A stretch of DNA of 64,000 nucleotides from Phycisphaerales bacterium AB-hyl4 (GTDB taxonomy: Bacteria > Planctomycetota > Phycisphaerae > Phycisphaerales > Phycisphaeraceae), in assembly GCA_041821185.1 (NCBI GenBank), contig JBGUBD010000003.1, positions 186,001 to 250,000 of the forward strand. Reading direction: 5' to 3'. Every line of letters starts with the position of its first letter. Position 1 is the first letter of the stretch. Both the position numbers and the translations under genes were made by a program. The notes beneath the pieces are model-generated. The model was not told where the DNA came from. It saw only the letters and a list, made by a program, of their open reading frames with translations, and did no database searches. Below, in pieces: positions 24,203 through 31,680 of this stretch.

Positions 24203-25286
24203 TGGCACGCTCGGCCGACTTGGGCCGGGGCATGGGGATGCGGACTGATGGCGGTTCCGACTCATAAGAATCGGAGACTACGGCCGAAAGCAGCAAATGA
24301 GCGTGACGGCCCGCCGGGGCAACTTTGTCACGGTCCAAATGTATGTCCCAGAAGCGCTTAGCCCGATGCACCGCCTGACGCCAGGCTTCCTCCCCATCGG
24401 GCAAATCGGCGTCGATGGCATGCGGATCGCCGGTGCGGTCCTTCTCCATCGCATCGAACAGCCGCCGCACGTCCACCGGCCGCAGCTTGTGGCCCAGCGA
24501 TTCACTCATGACGACGATGTGCGCCGCCAGCCGGGCCTTGACGTTGGCCCGTTCCTGGCTGGTATCTGGATGGCCGAGATACGCCTGGGCGACCAGCGTG
24601 CCGGCCAGTTCGTCGCGCTCCATGCCGAATCGCTGCACCTGCCTGCCGATCGCCGGATCGCCCAGCACAGTCTTGTCCAGACGCAGCAGCTTGTCCAGTG
24701 CGACCCGATCACCGCGTCGCGCCTTGGCGTAAAGCCGCGTCGGTGATTCGCCATACTCCAACATGGCCGGTACGACGACCAGCATGCAGAACTGGACTTC
24801 AGGTAAAGTCATTGCCTTGTCCATGTCCACCTCCGGCAGCGGGTCAACATCAGCAACCACGGCTGCCAGATCAGACAAGTGCTCAAAGTACATGCGCTGC
24901 AACGCCTCGTTGATGAACGCCTGCACGATCGCTATCGCTGCCGGCGGCGCGTCATCTAGCATCGCCAGCTTGTCGAGCCCTGGGCGTGCCTGGCGCATTT
25001 CAAGAAAGCGCCCCATCTGCGGCATCACCTCCGGCATGCCATCGGGCCAGAACGTGGACCGCACCACTCGCCGCATGCGATCCGGATCACGGTAGAGGCG
25101 CAGCCAGTAAGACGAGCCCTGCACTTTGTTGAGCTTGCGGCCCGCCGCTCCGGATCGGATCAGGTTCACCCAGTCGATGGAAAGCGGTGCCCCGGCAGCC
25201 AGTTGCTGAGCGACAACGGCAACCATGATGGGCTTCCCGACAGCCCATCGATGAAGATAGTGAACTGCTGATAAGTCGAATGTCAT
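24129..25286 (-). CDS. Conserved unknown protein of the integrative elements (family member 2)
   Basis: The 385-aa, mostly helical protein shares with the 18152-19105 product a central block: MLEYGESPTRLYAKARRGD, ALDKLLRLDKTVLGDPAIG. The N-terminal 160 residues differ, with LYRDPDRMRRVVRSTFWP and a helical bundle; the C-terminus is basic (RRWFDRLANRLRRS). It starts 26 bp after the SIR2-TPR stop and precedes the small frame and Rep in the same direction, so it belongs to one operon with them. Function unknown; the pairing with Rep in two elements suggests a role in replication or maintenance. Confidence 0.75.
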   Translation of the reverse strand: MTFDLSAVHYLHRWAVGKPIMVAVVAQQLAAGAPLSIDWVNLIRSGAAGRKLNKVQGSSYWLRLYRDPDRMRRVVRSTFWPDGMPEVMPQMGRFLEMRQARPGLDKLAMLDDAPPAAIAIVQAFINEALQRMYFEHLSDLAAVVADVDPLPEVDMDKAMTLPEVQFCMLVVVPAMLEYGESPTRLYAKARRGDRVALDKLLRLDKTVLGDPAIGRQVQRFGMERDELAGTLVAQAYLGHPDTSQERANVKARLAAHIVVMSESLGHKLRPVDVRRLFDAMEKDRTGDPHAIDADLPDGEEAWRQAVHRAKRFWDIHLDRDKVAPAGRHAHLLLSAVVSDSYESEPPSVRIPMPRPKSAERANARNQRGTWLRRWFDRLANRLRRS

Positions 25287-25312
25287 TTTGATCGCGCGCG
25301 AAAGCTCTCGCC

Positions 25313-28300
25313 CTACGATTCGGGCGGCAGGCTGTCCCGAAATTTTACAAACTCGGGATGACCGCGAATGTTGTCGAAATCGGAATCATGATCGAGTTCT
25401 TCGCGAGTGGTATGCGAATCGAGCGCACGCCACGCTTCTAAGGCACGGACGGTTTCGACCACTTGATCGTGCATAGCTCTAGCGCAGGCGATATTGAAGT
25501 ACGCCTTGGCTTTTTGTTCGACCGGGGCGTCGGGCAGGTCGATCACCGCCGAGAAGTCGTCGATCGCCCGCTGTACGTCGCCGTCCTCGCCACGCTGGCC
25601 GTATGTAATGCCACGGTTGTTGAGGGCTTGGGCCTTCTGCTCGGCCGGGGCGTCGGGCAGATTGATCACCGCCGAGAAGTCGTCGATCGCCCGCTGTACG
25701 TCGCCGTCCTCGCCACGCTGGCCGTATGTAATGCCACGGTTGTTGAGGGCTTGGGCCTTCTGCTCGGCCGGGGCGTCGGGCAGATTGATCACCGCCGAGT
25801 AGTCGTCGATCGCCCGCTGTAAGTCGCCGTCCTCACCACGCTGCCCGTACATAACGGCGCGGTTGTTGAGGGCCCTGGCCTTTTGCTCGGCCGGAGCGTC
25901 GGGCAGATCGATCACCGCCGAGTGGTCGTCGATTTTCCGCTGTACGTCGCCGTCCTCGCCGCGCTGGCCGTATGTAACGCCGCGTCTGTTAAGGGCCCTG
26001 GCCTTCTGCTCGACCGGGGCGTCGGGCAGGTCGATCACCGCCGAGTAGTCGGCAATCGCCCGCTGGAAGTCGCCGTCCCCGCCACGCTGCCCGTACGCAA
26101 TGCCGCGATTGTTGAAGGCTCTGGCCTTCTGCTCGACCGGGGCGTCGGGCAGGTCGATCACCACCGAGAAGTCGTCGATTTTCCGCTGTACGTCGCCGTC
26201 CTCGCCACGCTGGCCGTATGTAAAGCCGCGGCTGTTGAGGGCCTTAGCCTTCTGCTCGACCGGTGCGTCGGGCAGATCGATCACCGCCGAGAAGTCGTCA
26301 ATCGCCCGCTGCACGTCGCCGTCCTCGCCGCGCTGGCCGTATGTAATGCCACGGTTGTTGAGGGCCAAGGCCTTCTGCTCGGCCGGGGCGTCGGGCAGAT
26401 CGATCACCGCCGAGTAGTCGTCGATTTTCCGCTGCACGTCGCCGTCCTCACCACGCTGCCTGTATGCAACACCGCGGTTGAAGAGGGCCTTGGCCTTCTG
26501 CTCGGCCGGGCTGTCGGGCAGGTCGATCACCGCCGAGAAGTCGTCGATCGCCCGCTGCACGTCGCCATCCTCGCCACGCTGGCCGTACGTAATACCGCGG
26601 CTGTTGAGGGCTTGGGCCTTCTGCTCGACCGGGGCGTCGGGCAGGTCGATCACCGCCGAGTAATCGTCGATTTCCCGCTGCACGTCGCCATCCTCGCCAC
26701 GCTGGCCGTACGTAATACCGCGGCTGTTGAGGGCCTTCGCCTTCTGCTCGACCGGGGCGTCGGGCAGGTCGATCACCGCCGAGTGGTCGTCGATTTCCCG
26801 CTGCACGTCGCCGTCCTCGCCACGCTCGCCGTAGGTAATGCCACGGTTGAAGCGGGCCTGGGCCTTCAACTCGACCGGTGCGTCGGGCAGGTCGATCACC
26901 GCCGAGTAGTCGTCGATTTCCCGCTGCACGTCGCCGTCCTCACCACGCTCGCCGTACATAACTCCGCGGTTGAAGCGGGCCTTCGCCTTCTGCTCGACCG
27001 GTGCGTCGGGCAGGTCGATCACCGCCGAGTAATCGTCGATTTCCCGCTGCACGTCGCCGTCCTCACCACGCTCGCCGTACATAACGGCGCGGTTGTTGAG
27101 GGCCTGGGCCTTCAGCTCGACCGGTGCGTCGGGCAGATCGATCACCGCCGAGTAGTCGTCGATTTCCCGCTGTAAGTCGCCGTCCTCACCACGCTGCCCA
27201 TACGCGATGCCGCGGTTGAAGAGAGCCTTGGCCTTCTGCCCGGTCGGGGCGTTGGGCCGGTCGATCACAGCCGAGAAGTCGTCGATCGCCCGCTGCACGT
27301 CGCCGTCCTCGCCACGCTGGCCGTATGCAACACCGCGATTGTAGAGGGCTTTGGCCTTTTGCTCGGTGGTGGCGTCGGGCATGTCGATTATGCGCTTCCA
27401 GCCCTGAATCGCATTGGTCAGTTCTCCATTCAGAGCGGCTCGAAGCGCATGATTCATAAGGTTTGCGACGCTCGCGGTCATTTCGGTTTGGTCTGAAGAT
27501 TCTTCTGTCGAACTCGCTGCATCGGAGAAATAGTGACTCTGCGCTTCCTTGAGGGAAACAATCGTCCGGTTTAATGTGGTCTGCGGTGAGTCAATATCCT
27601 CAATTGACTCACCAGTGGCCTTCTCACCGCGTACCTTACCACTGGTACGACTGGTGGTTGAGTTCTTTTCTTCAGGCAACGTGATGCCTTGTATTTCTTC
27701 GATCAGACCTTGGAGGGGGTTAAAAAGAACCGAGGGCCAGCTTCCGAGGCCAAGACCTCGATGTAGATTGAGGAGTGCCCCATCTGCCCCGCCACGAGGC
27801 AACGGAACATAAAACCGGTTGCTCGTATCTTGACTCAGAAGTTTGACGACCTCTTCACGAAGACCACCTGCGCCGGCCTCGTCCGGATCGTGCATATCGC
27901 ACCAATAAAGGTTGCCATCGAATCGGCCGCACTCCTGCAACGCCGCCATTGTTGTATCCGGCCAACCACCGTAGCCGATGACAATAACACCATGCTTTTC
28001 GAAGTATTGTGTCAGCGCGCCCCGGTTTTGACGTGCAAGACGCGTCATTTCTGCTGATGTGTTGGCAAGAAAATAGCGGTGAATGCTGCCATGCGTATAG
28101 ATCAGGTGGATCGCTCCATCAGACCCATCGTCTGGAGGAACAATGCCTTGTTCTGGCTGATCCGTCATGAAGTAGAGTTGATTGACGAGTTGCAAGCCAC
28201 GTTGGAGGAGGGGGTCGAAATTAGTCGTAAAAATCGTGTGGCAGAACGGCCGTCTAAATGTATCTCGATGCGCATCACGGTGTTGCTCTCGGAGAATCGA

Positions 28301-28792
28301 ACCAAGCGCAACGTGGCCCATGTTCATTTCACGGCCGATTCGTCGAACGACGTCACGAAGGTAATCGCGCTGTAGCGAAGGCATGTTCAATCCCGCGCGG
28401 ACGTCGCCTCGCATCATCGCCTGATACGCTTTCCCGATGTTGTCACCACTTGGCCTGGGCAGTCCATCACCCTCTGACAACTCAAACGCCCTATTTGTCT
28501 GCTGATGTATTTCCTTCCACATCTTCTTTGCGTAATCATCCAACGCTGGGTCAGCGTCACTGGCTGCTTGGAACGGCTCTTCGGGAGCCGAAATCATTTC
28601 CTTACGCATCAGCCACCACGGGACGTCGCGTCGAACCATCTGGGTAGCAGTGGGAACTAATGGAAAGCTCATCCCGGCCCCGAGAAGCAACGTGTAGGCC
28701 GCACCAGGTTGATCAGACCGCCGGCGGAGACTGGTTGAGACGTTCTCAACCAGGTCGGCAAGCGACATTGTGGCAAAAGGCAGTTCAGGCAT
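25313..28792 (-). CDS. SIR2-domain protein with a 15-unit TPR-like array (predicted NAD-depleting immune effector)
   Basis: The 1159-aa protein starts with a SIR2 NAD-hydrolase fold: LLLGAGMS (residues 36-42), FCHTIFTTNFDPLL (about 185), YTHGSIHRY (about 229) and VIVIGYGGWPDTTM (about 262). These are the nucleotide-binding and catalytic Asn/Asp/His blocks seen in SIR2 proteins of defence systems such as Thoeris ThsA, DSR and Avs5. After a low-complexity hinge (about 370-450) one degenerate unit and fifteen 41-aa TPR-like units follow (YGQRGEDGDVQRAIDDFSAV and onward), then a short C-terminal cap. The units are almost identical. The first gene of the segment II operon, it is probably a sensor (TPR) coupled to NAD depletion (SIR2). 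Actual antiphage activity is inferred. Confidence 0.85.
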   Translation of the reverse strand: MPELPFATMSLADLVENVSTSLRRRSDQPGAAYTLLLGAGMSFPLVPTATQMVRRDVPWWLMRKEMISAPEEPFQAASDADPALDDYAKKMWKEIHQQTNRAFELSEGDGLPRPSGDNIGKAYQAMMRGDVRAGLNMPSLQRDYLRDVVRRIGREMNMGHVALGSILREQHRDAHRDTFRRPFCHTIFTTNFDPLLQRGLQLVNQLYFMTDQPEQGIVPPDDGSDGAIHLIYTHGSIHRYFLANTSAEMTRLARQNRGALTQYFEKHGVIVIGYGGWPDTTMAALQECGRFDGNLYWCDMHDPDEAGAGGLREEVVKLLSQDTSNRFYVPLPRGGADGALLNLHRGLGLGSWPSVLFNPLQGLIEEIQGITLPEEKNSTTSRTSGKVRGEKATGESIEDIDSPQTTLNRTIVSLKEAQSHYFSDAASSTEESSDQTEMTASVANLMNHALRAALNGELTNAIQGWKRIIDMPDATTEQKAKALYNRGVAYGQRGEDGDVQRAIDDFSAVIDRPNAPTGQKAKALFNRGIAYGQRGEDGDLQREIDDYSAVIDLPDAPVELKAQALNNRAVMYGERGEDGDVQREIDDYSAVIDLPDAPVEQKAKARFNRGVMYGERGEDGDVQREIDDYSAVIDLPDAPVELKAQARFNRGITYGERGEDGDVQREIDDHSAVIDLPDAPVEQKAKALNSRGITYGQRGEDGDVQREIDDYSAVIDLPDAPVEQKAQALNSRGITYGQRGEDGDVQRAIDDFSAVIDLPDSPAEQKAKALFNRGVAYRQRGEDGDVQRKIDDYSAVIDLPDAPAEQKALALNNRGITYGQRGEDGDVQRAIDDFSAVIDLPDAPVEQKAKALNSRGFTYGQRGEDGDVQRKIDDFSVVIDLPDAPVEQKARAFNNRGIAYGQRGGDGDFQRAIADYSAVIDLPDAPVEQKARALNRRGVTYGQRGEDGDVQRKIDDHSAVIDLPDAPAEQKARALNNRAVMYGQRGEDGDLQRAIDDYSAVINLPDAPAEQKAQALNNRGITYGQRGEDGDVQRAIDDFSAVINLPDAPAEQKAQALNNRGITYGQRGEDGDVQRAIDDFSAVIDLPDAPVEQKAKAYFNIACARAMHDQVVETVRALEAWRALDSHTTREELDHDSDFDNIRGHPEFVKFRDSLPPES
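25481..27325 (-). repeat. Fifteen tandem 123-bp coding repeats
   Basis: The conserved tyrosine codon recurs every 123 bp from 27,325 to 25,603, fourteen exact periods, giving fifteen units that encode the TPR-like array. Units differ at a handful of positions (Ala/Glu/Lys at one site, Tyr/Phe/His at another), far less than expected in an old array. The array is likely to change copy number by slippage or recombination and may be misassembled in short-read data. Confidence 0.95.
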
Positions 28793-28948
28793 GGCGTAAA
28801 GCTCCCGGTTCGCTCATCCAAGGGTGAATCGTACCAGAGAATAAAATTCAGCATTGAGCGAGGAGAAGCGGCGGTTATTGTCAACGCAGGGAATCGCTAG
28901 ACGGCGGCTCTATAGCAAAAATTATTGGCACGAATCAAATTAGCCGAA

Positions 28949-28967
28949 TCGAATCCACCCCCCGCTA
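28949..28967 (+). repeat. att copy: 19 bp of the tRNA-fMet 3' end
   Basis: TCGAATCCACCCCCCGCTA is identical to the tRNA 3' end at 11,832-11,850 and marks the junction of segments II and III. The gene-free stretch 28793-28948 upstream should hold the promoter of the SIR2-TPR operon on the minus strand, though I see no clear boxes. Confidence 0.9.
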
Positions 28968-28981
28968 TTCCAGCTAAGAAA

Positions 28982-29012
28982 GGGACTTGCGTTTACGCGA
29001 GTCCCTTTTTTT
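28982..29012 (+). terminator. tRNA-type terminator carried with the att copy
   Basis: GGGACTTGCG and CGCGAGTCCC pair around a TTTA loop and are followed by seven Ts; the hairpin is homologous to the one behind the intact tRNA. Confidence 0.85.
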
Positions 29013-29117
29013 ATGCCCATTTCGAGGCCGGTTGTACATCAATTTGTACATCACCGCCGGGCAAACATGGAAAGGAACTCGCCGATTCACCGTCCATTCC
29101 GGCGGAGGTTTCGAATC

Positions 29118-29381
29118 ATGGCGAGTCTGATCAAACGCGAGAAAACTTACTACCTTCAAGACCGCATCGGCGGCAAGCTCAAACGCTGGAGCCTCAAGAC
29201 CTCGGCCTACCAAGTCGCCAAGGAACGGCTACGGCAGTACGAATCCGCCCAGGCCCAGGGCATTGACAACCCGCTGCACACCCGCACGCCCATCGGCCAG
29301 GTGCTCGAGGCCTACGCCAAGCACATCCGGGCCAGCAAGACGCCCAAGATGGCCCAGACCCTGCCGTTACAGGGCGAGTAA
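29118..29381 (+). pseudogene. Truncated tyrosine integrase of segment III
   Basis: The 87-aa product MASLIKREKTYYLQDRIGGK... matches the first 80-odd residues of the segment I integrase: arm-binding sheet, then SLKTSAYQVAKERLRQYESA and TPIGQVLEAYAKHIRASKTPK. It then breaks off into LPLQGE and a stop, with the whole catalytic domain missing. GGAGG at 29103 and ATG at 29118 are intact. A deletion has therefore inactivated this element's mobility. The 29382-29570 stretch after it contains no recognisable gene. Confidence 0.85.
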
Positions 29382-29570
29382 CCGATTTTCAGCCGCCATG
29401 GGCTGCGGATTCTCCCCGGCAGGCTGGTGGGTCGCCTCGCAATATGTTTTATCCGACGTTGATTTCCTTTCGCCCCGGACCAATGATTAAGCGATGCCCC
29501 GGGGGGCTACGCTCGGTTTGCGCCCACGGCAAGCGGCCGATGAGCATCTCAGCCTTGTTTAGAAACAGTC

Positions 29571-31172
29571 ATGCCTGAAAAACCTCCTACGGCCGTGGCA
29601 GGCGAAGGTCACCCGCCCTACGAAGAAGAGTTCCGAGTCATCGGCCATATCCTTGAGCGGGACGCCGAACCGATCATGGAACGCTGGTACGAGCGGGCCA
29701 CTGAGGAGCAGGTGCATGCGGACTCAGGCCAGCGCAGCGCGGTAATGAACGAGTTGCTGCACATGCTCCAGTCGCTGGGCCAGCAGCTCAAGGAGCAGGA
29801 CCGCCCCGCGATGACGCATGCGGCCGACATCGCCCGGGAGCATGGGAAGCAACGGTCCGGCCTCGGGTGGGACATCGTGGAACTGGTGCGGGACTACGAG
29901 ATTCTGCACGGCGTGATGCTGGAGCATCTGGGCCAAATGCTGGACAAGCGGTTGACCTATCGCCAGGCAATGATCATCGCCACGGTGGTCGACGGCACCA
30001 CCGGCAGCGCAGTCGAAGCCTTCAGCGAGGTCATGCAGCAGCGGCTGGAGCAGCGGGCCGAGCAGCTCCGACGCCTGGCCATGGAATTGGCGCAGACCGA
30101 GCACCGCGAGCGTCGCCGGCTGGCCCAGTTGCTCCACGACAACCTCCAGCAACTCCTGGTGGCGATCCAACTCCAGGTCGACGGCCTGCCACACGAAGCC
30201 GACCGGCCGCGTTTCCTGAAGCAGATCCAACACGTCCAGAACCTGGTCAGCGAGGCGAGCGAGGCCTCGCGTTCGCTGACCGGCCAGCTCAGCCCGCCGC
30301 TGCTTTACGAGGTGGGCCTTGTGGCGGCCCTGCGGTGGCTGGCCCGCCAGATGCTTAAGAACCACAACCTCAAGATCCACCTTCAAACCGATGACCAGAT
30401 CGAGGTGCCCGATGAGGCGACGCGGGTCACCTTGTTCGAGGGGGCGCGGGAGCTGCTGCTGAACGTGGCCAAGCACGCGCAGGCCGGCGAGGCCTGGGTG
30501 CGCGTGGAGCAGACGGAGCAGCAGGTGCGGCTGACGGTGGAGGATCATGGGGCAGGGTACGAGTCCGGGCAACCCGCAAGGGAATCGGACCCGTCGGGCT
30601 TCGGGCTGGCGAACATTCGAGAGCGGATGCAGTGGCTCGGCGGGTCCATGCACGAGGCGTCGGCCCCGGGCGAAGGCACGCGGACCGTCTTGGAGGCACC
30701 GCGTCAACCTGCCCCGGAAAGCAAGGCCGAGCCTGATGCGGCCAACGCGTCGGCCCCGGGGTGCAAACCGGCGGGGAACGGCGCGGCGTCGCCGGAGGCG
30801 GGCAGTCGATGCCGGGTCTTGGTCGTCGATGATCACCACGTGGTGCGCCAGGGACTCGTGCGGCTGATCACCGAGGCGCCGGATTTCGAGGTGATCGCGG
30901 AGGCCGGCGACGGCGTGGAGGCCGTGGAAATGGCGCACGAACATCGTCCGGACGTGATCGTGATGGACGTGACCATGCCCCGGATGGACGGTGTTGAAGC
31001 CACCCGTCGGATCGCCGAGGAGCTTCCCGACATCCGCATCATCGGCCTTTCCCTCCATGCCGAGGAGGACATGGCCCAGCGGATGCGCAACGCCGGCGCC
31101 CACGCCTACCTCAACAAGTCCGGCCCGATGGAAGAGCTGCTGGCGGCGATGCGGGACGGCCGCCCCGCGTAG
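29571..31172 (+). CDS. NarL-type histidine kinase fused to a receiver domain
   Basis: The 533-aa soluble protein has an N-terminal helical RsbRD-like sensor/input domain (about residues 20-160, ILERDAEPIMERWYERATEE). A HisKA_3 dimerisation helix with phospho-acceptor His in RRRLAQLLHDNLQQLL (about 189) follows, then a GHKL ATPase (ELLLNVAKHAQAGEAW N-box, VEDHGAGYE, GFGLANIRERM). After a flexible linker comes a receiver domain (CRVLVVDDHHVVRQGL, phospho-acceptor Asp in VIVMDVTMPRMDG near residue 465, LNKSG lysine). The receiver is of the NarL type but the usual DNA-binding HTH is missing. It is the only intact gene of segment III. Without a membrane segment it should sense a cytoplasmic signal. 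Confidence 0.88.
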   Translation: MPEKPPTAVAGEGHPPYEEEFRVIGHILERDAEPIMERWYERATEEQVHADSGQRSAVMNELLHMLQSLGQQLKEQDRPAMTHAADIAREHGKQRSGLGWDIVELVRDYEILHGVMLEHLGQMLDKRLTYRQAMIIATVVDGTTGSAVEAFSEVMQQRLEQRAEQLRRLAMELAQTEHRERRRLAQLLHDNLQQLLVAIQLQVDGLPHEADRPRFLKQIQHVQNLVSEASEASRSLTGQLSPPLLYEVGLVAALRWLARQMLKNHNLKIHLQTDDQIEVPDEATRVTLFEGARELLLNVAKHAQAGEAWVRVEQTEQQVRLTVEDHGAGYESGQPARESDPSGFGLANIRERMQWLGGSMHEASAPGEGTRTVLEAPRQPAPESKAEPDAANASAPGCKPAGNGAASPEAGSRCRVLVVDDHHVVRQGLVRLITEAPDFEVIAEAGDGVEAVEMAHEHRPDVIVMDVTMPRMDGVEATRRIAEELPDIRIIGLSLHAEEDMAQRMRNAGAHAYLNKSGPMEELLAAMRDGRPA

Positions 31173-31322
31173 GCGGCGGTGCTGGTGGCGTGGCGGTGAC
31201 TCCACGTGAGCCGACGCCCCTCAACCAAGCCAAGGCCAACCATCCACCACATGTTCGACGTTGCCTGCGGCTACGCCACATGTCTGTACGACACAAGCCG
31301 CGTGTAAACAGGTATAGCTGAA

Positions 31323-31342
31323 TCGAATCCACCCCCCGCTAC
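31323..31342 (+). repeat. att copy: 20 bp of the tRNA-fMet 3' end
   Basis: TCGAATCCACCCCCCGCTAC matches 11,832-11,851 exactly and is followed by about 170 bp closely similar to the sequence behind the intact tRNA, including the integrase start. It marks the junction of segments III and IV. Confidence 0.92.
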
Positions 31343-31355
31343 TTTTTAGCTTAAA

Positions 31356-31386
31356 GGGGCTTGCGGCCACGCGAGCCCCTTTTTTT
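31356..31386 (+). terminator. tRNA-type terminator carried with the att copy
   Basis: GGGGCTTGCG and CGCGAGCCCC pair around GCCA and are followed by seven Ts. Compared with the copy at 11,865, stem changes on one arm are matched on the other. Confidence 0.85.
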
Positions 31387-31488
31387 ACGCGCGTGTTAGG
31401 GGCCTTTGTCCCCCAAACTGACCCCCGCACGCCAACCAAGAGACTTACCGAGAAACGAATCGTTCGATTGCCCGGAGGTTCCTTCATC

Positions 31489-31638
31489 ATGGCTTGTCTC
31501 AAGAAGCGCGGCACCACTTACTACGCTCAATATTACGTCGGCCGAAAGCAGCGACGCGTCATCGGGGTGACAGCGTGGTGGCAGTGCTGGCGTGGGGCTG
31601 GGGCGTTTCTTGTTTGTGGTTTGCCGTTGGGGGCTTGA
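31489..31638 (+). pseudogene. Remnant of the segment IV integrase (24 codons left)
   Basis: MACLKKRGTTYYAQYYVGRKQRRV is nearly identical to the start of the segment I integrase, with the same GGAGG ribosome-binding site and leader. After codon 24 the sequence breaks into unrelated DNA, giving a 49-codon frame that ends at 31638. A deletion with an end inside the integrase gene removed the rest. Confidence 0.88.
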
Positions 31639-31680
31639 GGAGGTGGAGCAGCCTAGGCTCGACATGGAGGTGATGCACGG

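Noticed and set aside
25883..27175. 430-codon plus-strand frame with 41-residue repeats (DHRRVVVDFPLHVAVLATLAV-like)
   Set aside because: It is the exact antisense of the TPR array; the regular period keeps stops away on both strands. The minus-strand product has a recognisable SIR2 domain and start signals, the plus strand has neither.
25481..27325. Possible CRISPR array from regular 123-bp spacing
   Set aside because: There are no unique spacers; the whole 123-bp unit is conserved and coding, and no cas gene is near.
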